Below, piece after piece: positions 1-8,387 of a stretch of 17,860 bases of DNA (within the stretch, counting starts at the first letter, position 1; every line of letters starts with the position of its first letter). The notes beneath the pieces are model-generated. The model saw only the letters and a program-made list of their open reading frames with translations. It was not told where the DNA came from and ran no database searches. The position numbers and the translations under genes are program-made. This DNA comes from CAZSAT01 sp964604675 (GTDB lineage: Bacteria; Myxococcota_A; UBA796; CAJQPC01). The stretch spans positions 1 through 17,860 of the forward strand of contig CAZSAT010000139.1 in the NCBI GenBank assembly GCA_964604675.1. The letters run 5' to 3'.

Positions 1-105
1 TTCGAGTTTCGAGTTTCGAGTTTCGAGTTTCGAGTTTCGAGTTTCGAGTTTCGAGTTTCGAGTTTCGAGTTTCGAGTTTCGAGTTTCGAGCGTCGAGCCT
101 TCGAG
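1..105. repeat. Tandem 7-bp repeat array (TTTCGAG)n, continuing past the left edge
   Basis: Positions 1-90 are a perfect run with period 7 (unit TTTCGAG, or CTCGAAA on the other strand), nearly 13 copies. Two decayed copies follow at about 91-105 (CGTCGAG, CCTTCGAG) before ordinary GC-rich sequence. The array is truncated by the window edge, so its full length is unknown. Each unit holds the self-complementary core TCGA and is AT-richer than its surroundings. It lies just downstream of the hydrolase stop codon on the minus strand. Both strands can be read through without stops, but nothing shows it is coding. Heptamer arrays of this kind are known in several bacterial genomes; their role here is unknown. 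Confidence 0.97.
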
Positions 106-115
106 CCCCCCTGTG

Positions 116-1195
116 TCAGCGACCCGCCGCCCACCAGGCCCGCACCACGGCCTGGGCGGCTTCCCCCGGCACATAGGCATCCCGCTCACGACGCTCCCAG
201 TCGGTGAACCACTTCCACCAGTACAGCCCCCGGATCTGCGGCCGGGCGGCCACCGCCCGCAACACCGCCTCGTAGAAACGCGCCTGCAGATCGTGGTCGT
301 CGGGCCCCGCGAGCCCCTGGTTCCACGGCTGGGCTGCGGCTCCAGCGACCGCGCGCAGGCCGACCTCGGTCAGCACCACCGGCTTGCCCACCCGCTCGCC
401 GAGCGCCACGAGCCCGTCCAGCGGACGCGCCCAGGCGGCCACCAGCTCGTCCACCGTGGGGTCCGCGCCCACGTCGAGCTCGTGGTACGCGTTCACGCCG
501 ACGCAGTCGAAGGCCGGCCAGTCCTCGAAGGCCTCCGCCTCACGCCACCAGTTGGCGGCGTAGCTCAGCGCGCCGCCGTAGACCGTGCGGCAGGCCTCCG
601 CCACCGAGGCCCAGCGCCCGCCGCCCGCCAGGGTGGCCTGCAGGTACTCCAGCCCGACCACGAAGAGTGCCGCGCCGCCGCGCTCGGCGAGCTCCGCCAT
701 GTGCTTGGCAAAGCCGGTGTAGGCCGCGAACCAGGCGTCCCAGTCCCCCGCCGGCGCGGTCATCTCCTGGCGTGACCCGCCCCCGCGCCAGAACGCGTTG
801 GACCACACGTGCGGCTTCACGCAGATCTGCAGCCCCAGGGCCCGGGCCTGGCGGCAGGTCTCGAGCAGGTCGGCATCGGTGAGCGTGCTGTCGAGCCCGT
901 CGCCGTACCGGAACTCCGTGCTGTCGGTGCCGCGCACGTAGGCGAAGGGGGTGAGGGCCACGTGGCTCACGCCCAGGACCGCGAGCCGCGCCAGCTGCGC
1001 CTGGCAGGCGACGCTGCCGTAGCCGACCGCGCGGCTGTGGAGGTGTGCCAGGCTCATGCCGGCCTGGAAGCCCGCCGGTCGTGGCACAGGCCGCGAGGAC
1101 CACACCGGAGCCACCTCCTGTGCGAGCGGCTGGCCGCACGCGGCGAGGCCGGCCGTCCCCAGCAGGACGGCGCGTCGGGTAGGCCGCGAAGGGAT
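116..1195 (-). CDS. Secreted TIM-barrel glycoside hydrolase-like lipoprotein (GH113-like)
   Basis: Predicted exported carbohydrate-active enzyme, about 359 residues if it starts at the ATC chosen here. The N-terminus reads PTRRAVLLGTAGLAACG: a twin-arginine pair, a hydrophobic core and a lipobox (LAAC), so a membrane-anchored lipoprotein is likely. The rest looks like a (beta/alpha)8 barrel of the GH-A type. Glu183 in VVGLEYLQ fits the acid/base position and Glu277 in VVLTEVGL fits the nucleophile; they lie 94 residues apart, and a late GLYWWKWF motif follows. The pattern is closest to GH113 beta-mannanases as I know them, but the substrate is not proven. The start is a problem: no ATG, GTG or TTG lies in frame near the signal peptide. 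The ATC at 1195 has a GGAGG five bases upstream. The first in-frame ATG, at 1057, would remove the signal. Its start is 21 bp from the divergent Dabb gene. Confidence 0.7.
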   Translation of the reverse strand: MPSRPTRRAVLLGTAGLAACGQPLAQEVAPVWSSRPVPRPAGFQAGMSLAHLHSRAVGYGSVACQAQLARLAVLGVSHVALTPFAYVRGTDSTEFRYGDGLDSTLTDADLLETCRQARALGLQICVKPHVWSNAFWRGGGSRQEMTAPAGDWDAWFAAYTGFAKHMAELAERGGAALFVVGLEYLQATLAGGGRWASVAEACRTVYGGALSYAANWWREAEAFEDWPAFDCVGVNAYHELDVGADPTVDELVAAWARPLDGLVALGERVGKPVVLTEVGLRAVAGAAAQPWNQGLAGPDDHDLQARFYEAVLRAVAARPQIRGLYWWKWFTDWERRERDAYVPGEAAQAVVRAWWAAGR

Positions 1196-1200
1196 AGGCT
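1195..1200 (+). promoter_or_regulatory. Possible -10 element (TAGGCT) for the Dabb/kinase operon
   Basis: TAGGCT lies inside GGATAGGCTCC, 16 bp before the Dabb start codon, and fits the TAnnnT pattern of a sigma-70-type -10 element. No convincing -35 is seen. It overlaps the start of the divergent hydrolase gene. The call is inferred from position and from similar GGnTAG elements before other genes in the window. Confidence 0.3.
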
Positions 1201-1212
1201 CCTCCCAGGAGG
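1201..1212. promoter_or_regulatory. Back-to-back ribosome binding sites (CCTCC-CA-GGAGG)
   Basis: An inverted repeat gives GGAGG on both strands. The plus-strand AGGAGG (1207-1212) sits 4 bases before the Dabb ATG and supports that start. The minus-strand GGAGG (1205-1201) sits 5 bases before the proposed ATC start of the hydrolase, and is the main reason for considering that unusual codon. Confidence 0.55.
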
Positions 1213-1216
1213 CCGG

Positions 1217-1513
1217 ATGGTCCAGCGTATCGTGCTCTTGAAGCTGAAGGATGCCTCGCTCGGCGAGCGGGATCGACTCGCTGCCCGCACACGCGAGGTG
1301 CTCGCCGTGACCACGGGGGTGGTCCGGTCCGAGGTCGGAACCCCGGCCGACGCGCCGAGCGAGCAGAGCTGGGACCTGGTGTTCAGCATCTGGCTCGAGA
1401 GCACCGCTGCGCTCCCGGCCTACCAGGCACACGCCGGCCACCGCCAGCTCGTCGACCAGGAGCTCGCACCCCACGTGGAAGTGCGCAAGGCCTGGAACTT
1501 CGCGGTGCCGTGA
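1217..1513 (+). CDS. Dabb-type (stress-responsive alpha/beta barrel) domain protein
   Basis: A 98-residue cytoplasmic protein starting at the ATG behind AGGAGG. The sequence opens MVQRIVLLKLKDASLGERDR, has a central WDLVFSIWLES strand and ends with a HRQLVDQELAPHVEVRKAWNF segment. This order (VLLKLK strand, helix, D-[LV]-x-F strand, then the H-x-x-[LF]-V helix and a final strand) is the pattern of the dimeric ferredoxin-like Dabb family, and the length matches a single domain. Family members range from stress-induced proteins of unknown role to small enzymes, so no reaction is assigned. Its stop codon overlaps the GTG of the histidine kinase gene by 4 bp, so it is the first gene of a translationally coupled sensory operon. 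It could modify or bind a ligand sensed by the kinase, but that is speculation. Confidence 0.82.
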   Translation: MVQRIVLLKLKDASLGERDRLAARTREVLAVTTGVVRSEVGTPADAPSEQSWDLVFSIWLESTAALPAYQAHAGHRQLVDQELAPHVEVRKAWNFAVP

Positions 1514-2679
1514 GCGACAGCCGCCGCGTCGACGCGGTGCTCGAGGTCCTGATGGAGCTCGTGCAGGGCCGCTTCACCGCCCGCCTCCCGGTGGACGAGG
1601 GCGACAGCGCGTGGGACGCGGTGCACGCCGCCGTGAACATCGCCGCCGGGGAGCTCGGACGTCGCACGGCGGAGCTGGAGGCCAAGGAGAACCGCTTCCG
1701 CTCGGTCTTCGAGGGCTCGGCGGCGCCCATGGTGCTGCAGGCGGAGGGTCGCATCGTGCTGGCCAACCCCGCCTTCTGCCGCTTCGTGGGCTACGCGGTC
1801 GAAGAGGTGGTGGGGGCGAGCGTGCAGTCGTTCACCCACCCCGAAGACCTGGCCGAGACCGGTCACATCCTGGACATCCTCCAGGCCGGTGGACCCACGG
1901 GCCGGATCCGGAAGCGCTACCTGCACCGCGACGGCACCGTGCGCTGGGGTGAGGTGGTGACGAGCTCGCACTTCGAGCGCGGCGTGCGCGTCGCGGTCGG
2001 CGTGGTGCGAGACATCGACGCCGAGGTGCGGCTCGAGGAGGAGCGGCAACGCCTGGTGACCCGCGTGGTCGAGGCGCAGGAGGCCGAGCGGCACCGGGTG
2101 TCGCGGGAGCTGCATGATGCGCTGGGCCAGTCGCTCACCAACCTCGCCGTCCGGCTCCGCAGCCTGGAGGAGCGGGTGGCCGACCCGGCGGTCCTCGCCG
2201 AGCTCGCCGAGCTTCGGGCCCTGACCCGCGCGACCACGGGGGAGACCTCGCGGCTGGCGCATCGCCTGCGCCCGCCTGCGCTGGAGGAGCTGGGGCTGAC
2301 GGCCGCCCTCCAGGGCCTGTTCTCCCTCACCCGCGAGGCCGGTCTCGGGGTGCGTGCCCACCTGCGCGGCTTGGACTCTGCGTTGCCGGCGCCGGTCGAG
2401 ACCGCCGTGTACCGCATCGTGCAGGAAGCGCTCACGAACGTGCAGCGCCACGCCGGTGCCACCGTGGCCACGGTGCTCCTGAACACGAGCGGTGGTGAGG
2501 TGGTGGTGGTCGTCGAAGACGATGGTCAAGGAATCGACACGCCGGAGGGTCGCCGCGATGGGCTGGGCCTGCAAGGCATTCGCGACCGCGCACGCCTCCT
2601 GAGCGGTACCATGGAGCTGGAGAGCCACCCGGGAGCCGGAACCACCCTGCAGGTCAGGCTGCCCCTGGAGGAGCCGTGA
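1510..2679 (+). CDS. Soluble PAS-domain sensor histidine kinase (HisKA_3 / NarL-partner type)
   Basis: A 389-residue sensor kinase. Residues 8-60 (GRFTARLPV...VNIAAGEL) look like a HAMP-type helical segment but have no membrane helix beside it. A PAS domain follows at about 62-175 (NRFRSVFEGSAAPMVL, ANPAFCRFVGY, HRDGTVRWGEV). The H-box is ERHRVSRELHDALGQ with phosphoacceptor His202, typical of HisKA_3 kinases. The ATPase domain shows the N-box (IVQEALTNVQRHA, Asn310), DDGQGID (Asp338) and GLGLQGIRDR. With no signal or membrane segment it should be cytoplasmic and sense an internal cue through PAS. It starts at a GTG within the Dabb stop (GTGA) and ends in another GTGA shared with the response regulator, its probable partner. 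Confidence 0.93.
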   Translation: MSDSRRVDAVLEVLMELVQGRFTARLPVDEGDSAWDAVHAAVNIAAGELGRRTAELEAKENRFRSVFEGSAAPMVLQAEGRIVLANPAFCRFVGYAVEEVVGASVQSFTHPEDLAETGHILDILQAGGPTGRIRKRYLHRDGTVRWGEVVTSSHFERGVRVAVGVVRDIDAEVRLEEERQRLVTRVVEAQEAERHRVSRELHDALGQSLTNLAVRLRSLEERVADPAVLAELAELRALTRATTGETSRLAHRLRPPALEELGLTAALQGLFSLTREAGLGVRAHLRGLDSALPAPVETAVYRIVQEALTNVQRHAGATVATVLLNTSGGEVVVVVEDDGQGIDTPEGRRDGLGLQGIRDRARLLSGTMELESHPGAGTTLQVRLPLEEP

Positions 2680-3296
2680 GCATCGACGTCCTGATCGCCG
2701 ACGATCACGGCGTGCTGCGCGCCGGAATCCGCGGAGTGCTCGAGAGCCAGCCGGACATGCGGGTGCTCGGCGAGGTGGATCGGGCCGACCGGGTGGTGGA
2801 CGCGGCGGCAGCGGCGGACGTGGTGCTTCTCGACCTCACCATGCCGGGGGGCGGCGGGCTGAGCGTCATCACCGAGCTCGTCAAGCACACCCGGGCACGG
2901 GTGCTCGTGCTCTCCATGCACGAGGAGTCCGGCTACGTGCACCGTGCGATGGCGGCCGGCGCCCATGGCTACGTGGCCAAGGGCGCGGCGGCCGACGACC
3001 TGCTCGACGCCATCCGAGCCACCCACGCCGGCGAGGTTCCTCTGCTCGTCTCGGTGGTCGAAGCCGACGACGAGCCCAGCCAGGTCAGCTCGATGCTCGG
3101 CCAGCTGAGCCGCCGGGAGCGCGAGGTGCTCAAGCACATCGCCCAGGGCTACACGAACCAGCAGACCGCCGACCGCCTCCGCCTCTCCATCAAGACCGTG
3201 GAGGGCTACCGCGCCCGGCTGGCGCGCAAGCTCGACGCCCAGGATCGGGTCGACCTGGTCCGGGTCGCTCTCGCGTCGGGTCTTCTCGACGATTGA
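2676..3296 (+). CDS. NarL/FixJ-family response regulator
   Basis: A 206-residue two-domain regulator. The receiver domain (about 1-120) has the acidic pair Asp9-Asp10, the phosphorylation site Asp53 in VVLLDLTMPG, Ser80 and Lys102 (YVAKG). The C-terminal LuxR-type helix-turn-helix spans about 144-203 (LSRREREVLKHIAQGYTNQQ, then SIKTVEGYRARLARKL). It should bind DNA as a dimer when phosphorylated by the kinase encoded just upstream. The GTG start overlaps the kinase stop by 4 bp and has GGAGG four bases before it (2667-2671). The next gene, a desaturase, begins 38 bp downstream and is the most obvious candidate target, by analogy with DesR of Bacillus; direct regulation is inference. Confidence 0.95.
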   Translation: MSIDVLIADDHGVLRAGIRGVLESQPDMRVLGEVDRADRVVDAAAAADVVLLDLTMPGGGGLSVITELVKHTRARVLVLSMHEESGYVHRAMAAGAHGYVAKGAAADDLLDAIRATHAGEVPLLVSVVEADDEPSQVSSMLGQLSRREREVLKHIAQGYTNQQTADRLRLSIKTVEGYRARLARKLDAQDRVDLVRVALASGLLDD

Positions 3297-3320
3297 GCGC
3301 GTGCGGCGGGCAGGATCGGT

Positions 3321-3326
3321 TAGTCG
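3321..3326 (+). promoter_or_regulatory. Possible -10 element before the desaturase
   Basis: GGTTAGTCG occurs in the 38-bp gap between the response regulator stop and the desaturase ATG. If TAGTCG is a -10 element, transcription would begin within a few bases of the ATG, giving a nearly leaderless mRNA. That would fit the absence of a Shine-Dalgarno sequence there. Weak, single-site evidence. Confidence 0.2.
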
Positions 3327-3334
3327 CCGCCACC

Positions 3335-4279
3335 ATGAAGCGTCCCGACTGGCTCAAGCAGGCGGTTCTTGCAGGCGGCGCCTACCACGCGCTCAAGCAG
3401 GATCCCACACGGCACAACCTCCTCAACGGGGCGGTGTTGGTGGTCTGGTTGGCCCTCTACCCAGCGGTGCTGTCCTTGGCCGCGGTGCTCCCGTGGTGGG
3501 GCTACCTGCTGGTCGGGCCCCCGCTGCTCGGCGTGCTCACCTACGGCCTGTTCGTGCTCGTCATCCACGAGTGCAGCCACAGCATGTTCCTGCTCTTCGC
3601 CGATCGCGAGCGGCAGAAGCGCGCCAACGCGGTCATCGGGCGGGTCTTCGGGGAGATCCTGATGACCGACTACGTGCGGCACTGGGAGGAGGGGCACGTC
3701 ACCCACCACCTCAAGCCCTGCGAGGACGTCGACCCGCAGAACCCGGACCCGCGCGACGGCAAGCGCCTGCTGGCCTGGCTCGTGGGGCTGTTGGTGCCCG
3801 GCTTCGTGCTCTACACCAACCCCTCGCGGCAGTACGGGGTGAGCATCCGCCGCCTGGTGCTGGGGCTCGGCTTCTGGACCCTGGTGGGCGTGGCGGCGGG
3901 CACGGCCTTCGGCTGGCCGGCAGGGGTGGGCATCGTGATGATGTTCAACTGCACGAACATGCTGAGCCTGCTCAAGATCGCGCAGGAGCACGGCAGCGGG
4001 CTGGGCAGCGAGCCGGATCCGCTCTACCGCTCGCGGACCTACCACTACCCGCTGGCGCGGGTGATGAGCCCCTTCAACATCAACTACCACTGGGAACACC
4101 ACGCCAACTTCAACGTGCCCTGGTACCTGCTGCCCGCCTACCACCGCGAGGTGCGCCGCATCATGCCGGCCGCCCTGCACCCGTACTTCTTCACGGTGGG
4201 TGCGGGGGAGTACCTGCGCCAGGCGTCGGGCACCAAGGCGCTGCCTTCTGGCGACCTGCGTCAGCTGATGTCGGCGTGA
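3335..4279 (+). CDS. Membrane fatty acid desaturase-family di-iron enzyme
   Basis: A 314-residue integral membrane protein with the three histidine boxes of the desaturase/hydroxylase superfamily: HECSH (78-82), HVTHH (121-125) and HWEHH (252-256), which should bind two irons. Hydrophobic segments precede the first box (about 30-76) and lie between the second and third (about 145-220), the usual topology with the boxes facing the cytoplasm. It probably oxidises a lipid acyl chain or another long hydrocarbon; a carotenoid or alkane substrate cannot be excluded. I chose the ATG at 3335 (MKRPDWLKQ). A TTG at 3293 overlapping the regulator stop (TTGA) would add 14 residues and is possible, since neither start has a good ribosome binding site. 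Its 3' end overlaps the convergent ribonuclease gene by 19 bp. Confidence 0.88.
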   Translation: MKRPDWLKQAVLAGGAYHALKQDPTRHNLLNGAVLVVWLALYPAVLSLAAVLPWWGYLLVGPPLLGVLTYGLFVLVIHECSHSMFLLFADRERQKRANAVIGRVFGEILMTDYVRHWEEGHVTHHLKPCEDVDPQNPDPRDGKRLLAWLVGLLVPGFVLYTNPSRQYGVSIRRLVLGLGFWTLVGVAAGTAFGWPAGVGIVMMFNCTNMLSLLKIAQEHGSGLGSEPDPLYRSRTYHYPLARVMSPFNINYHWEHHANFNVPWYLLPAYHREVRRIMPAALHPYFFTVGAGEYLRQASGTKALPSGDLRQLMSA

Positions 4280-6751
4280 TGGTCGCCTAGCACGGCCGCC
4301 GTCACGGCCTTGCGGCTCCAGTCCACACCGCGGGTGGCCACGGTCACCCACGAACCCAGCCGGAAGCTCATGCCGGTCTGCTGGTCGGTGGCCGTGGTGG
4401 GCATCTCGGGAGGCTTCATACGCGCGTCGCGGTAGCGCGCCGACACCCGGAGCTCCGTGCGCTCCAGGCGCAGCCAGATGCGACCGCGCATCAGCCCCAG
4501 GATGCGCCCGGGCTCGGTGCGGCCGCCGCCTTCGTAGCGCTGCAGGTCGGCGAGCTTGTGGCTCTCGAAGCTGCCCGCGTCGACGCGGATCTCCATGCGG
4601 TTCAGGTGCTCGCAGACCGGTGCGAGCTCTTCGCGCGTGTAGCTGGAGCCCTCACCCCGCAGCGCATCGTCGATGAGCCGGTGCACGACAAGGTCCGAGT
4701 ACCTGCGGATGGGGGAGGTGAAGTGGGCGTAGTGGAGCTTGGCGAGGGCGCCGTGACCGAGCTGCTCGGTGTGGTAGCTGGCCTTCTCCAGCACACGACC
4801 CACGTGGAAGCGGAGCACCTCGTAGGCGTCGGTCCCGGCCACCTCCTCGAGCGCGGCCTGCATGCTGCCCTGATCCCGGATGCGGGTCTCGGCGCCGAGG
4901 AAGCGGCCCACCTCGTCGAGCGACTTCCAGTCGGCCTCCCGGACGTGGGGGTGGGTGCGGTAGAGGCAGAGGCCGTCGGGGTGGCGCTCGTCGAGGAAGC
5001 GGGCCACGCACTCGTTCGCGAGCAGCATGAACTCCTCGATGAGCTGGTGGCTCGGCGCCTCCGGGTCGGGCTCCAGCGAGAGATCCAGGCTGCCCGCCGC
5101 CTTGCGACGCGCACGGAGCTTCTGCGCGAGCTCGCCCAGCTTCTGCACCCGCCAGGCCTCGGGGTGGTCGGCGCCGTCGAGGATGCCCTGGGCCTGCGCG
5201 TAGTGCAGGCGGTGGTGGTTGTGCAGGAAGGTGTGCTCGAGGTGGTAGTCGCCGGGCACGCCCTGGTCGTCGACGTGCACGAACAGCGAGAGCGCCGGGG
5301 AGTCCTGGCCACCGTGCAGGCTGCAGAGGCCGCTCGAGAGGATGGCCGGCAGGACCGGGATCTCGCCCTCGGAGAGGTAGGTGGTGAAGGACCGGAGGAG
5401 CGCCTCCTGGTCCAGGGGCCCGTCCTTGACCACGAAGGGGCCCACGTCGGCGATGTGCACGCCGATGCGCCAGCCGCCGCCGTCGACGGGCTCGATGGAG
5501 AGCGCGTCGTCGAGGTCCTTGGTGCGCTTGGGGTCGATCGACATCACGCACAGCTCGCGGATGTCGCGTCGTCCTGCGCTGGGGTCGAAGGCGTTGGCCG
5601 CGGCCACGGCCTCCTGCAGCGCGGCCGGCGAGAAGGCCGACGGGCGGTTGTAGCGGCGCGCGATGGTGGCTTCGTCGGCGCCGCGCTCGTCCGCGAAGCG
5701 GAGGTCGGGCGCGAACATGCGCGGCTCCTCCAGCATCACCTGCACCCCCCAGTCGGCCTCGAGCTTGTCGGACCAGGCCTCGAGGACCTCGGGCGCTTCG
5801 AGCGGCACCAGGCCGTGCACCTCGTAGAGCTGCTCGTCGATGTGCTTGACCCGGGTGAGGATGCCGTGGTCCGGGAAGGCGCGCGCGATGCGGTCCACGA
5901 GGAGGCTGCGCCCCACGTCCAGCTGCAAGCCGACGGGCACGCCGAGGCGGGCCTCCAGCGCTTCCTGGAGCTTCTGGAGGGCCTCGGCGTGATCGGGGTC
6001 GGCCTCGACCTTGGCGTGCACACCGCGGATCCGGTCGCTCCACGCGGTCTTGTGGCGTTGCACCCAGGCGGTGGCCTGCAGCGCGTTCGCCACCTCGTCC
6101 CGGGCGCGGGCCTTGGAGATGCGGTGCTCGACCTCGACCGCGAGGTCGGTGGCGTCGCGCAGGGCGCGAGCGGCGCGCGCCAGGGCCACGGGGCCGGCGT
6201 CGGGCGCGTCGATCCAGAGCTGGAGGCGCTGCCGGCGGGTGTCGGCCCGGTGGTCGTGCAGGGCTTCGGGATCGAGCCCGGCGGCACGGATCGCACCACC
6301 GAGGGTGCTCAGGACCTCGTCCAGCTTCGAGAGCCCGCCGGCGTCGAGGTTGGGGCCGAGCGACACCACCTCGAGCTCGAGGTGCTCGAGCTCCTGCTGC
6401 AGCCGGGGCAGGCGGTTGCGCTTGCGACCCAGGGTGAGGGCGGCGTGCCGTGCCACGATGCGCAGGCCCCCCTCGGTCTTGGTGATGGCCACCACGTCGT
6501 CGGCGCGGTCGGCGGCGTCGAGCACCGGCTTCCAGACCATGCGGGGCAGACTCGGGTCGAGCGCCGGTCCCTCGAGCAGCACGGGGACCTGCACGGTGTC
6601 TTCGGCCAGCTCCTCGGCGAAGGTGTGCATGGCGCGGTGGTCGGGGTCGTCGTGGCGCAGGCGCCCGACCACGCGGAAGCCCTCACCGAGGGCTTCGATC
6701 CTGCTGATCTCGACCAGCCCCTCGAGGGCTTCGGTCAGGAGGAACTCGGCG

Positions 6752-6765
<14 letters not shown>
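4261..6765 (-). CDS. RNB-domain exoribonuclease (RNase II/R family) with unusual N-terminus
   Basis: An 834-residue protein with a clear RNB catalytic domain (about 395-720). The metal-binding motif SIDPKRTKDLDDAL holds Asp411, Asp417, Asp419 and Asp420. It is followed by IGVHIADVG, EEFMLLANE and HFTSPIRRYSDLVVHR (from His681). This is a processive 3'-5' hydrolytic RNase active site. A divergent S1-like beta domain (about 750-830) may bind RNA. The first ~390 residues do not show the cold-shock domains usual in RNase II/R; they look like a mix of helices and alpha/beta units of unknown family. The start is a TTG at 6765 inside the end of the PEGA gene (14-bp overlap), with no good ribosome binding site, so coupled translation is likely and a later start is possible. 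It converges on the desaturase gene. Confidence 0.93.
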
Positions 6766-8299
<1,534 letters not shown>

Positions 8300-8316
8300 G
8301 AAGGCTCCGCGAGCGG

Positions 8317-8322
8317 ACGATA
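8317..8322 (-). promoter_or_regulatory. Possible -10 element (TATCGT) for the PEGA/RNB operon
   Basis: TATCGT within GGTATCGTCC lies 17 bp before the PEGA ATG in the 88-bp divergent region. It fits the TAnnnT pattern, and no -35 stands out. Low-confidence positional call. Confidence 0.28.
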
Positions 8323-8347
8323 CCGCAAGGGGTGAGGTCCGGGCGGT

Positions 8348-8359
8348 TAGCACGCGTGC
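8348..8359 (+). promoter_or_regulatory. Possible -10 (TAGCAC) overlapping a 10-bp palindrome
   Basis: GGTTAGCACGCGTGC: a TAGCAC hexamer (8348-8353), 34 bp before the M1 peptidase start, overlaps the perfect palindrome GCACGCGTGC (8350-8359). A palindrome laid over a likely promoter between divergent operons could be a repressor operator. No regulator is assigned. Confidence 0.3.
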
Positions 8360-8377
8360 GCGCCGAACCCCACCCTC

Positions 8378-8382
8378 GGAGG
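8378..8382 (+). promoter_or_regulatory. Ribosome binding site fixing a TTG start
   Basis: GGAGG followed by a 5-base spacer and TTG at 8388. This site decides the start of the M1 peptidase. The reading frame is open further upstream to the edge of the PEGA gene, but that stretch has no comparable site and no family-like sequence. Confidence 0.65.
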
Positions 8383-8387
8383 CCGCC

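Noticed and set aside
1..105. CRISPR array
   Set aside because: The units are directly adjacent 7-mers without spacers; it is a simple tandem repeat.
3325..3338. GCCGCCACCATGA resembles a eukaryotic Kozak start
   Set aside because: The neighbourhood is clearly bacterial (overlapping operon genes, GTG starts, two-component system), so the match is chance in GC-rich DNA.
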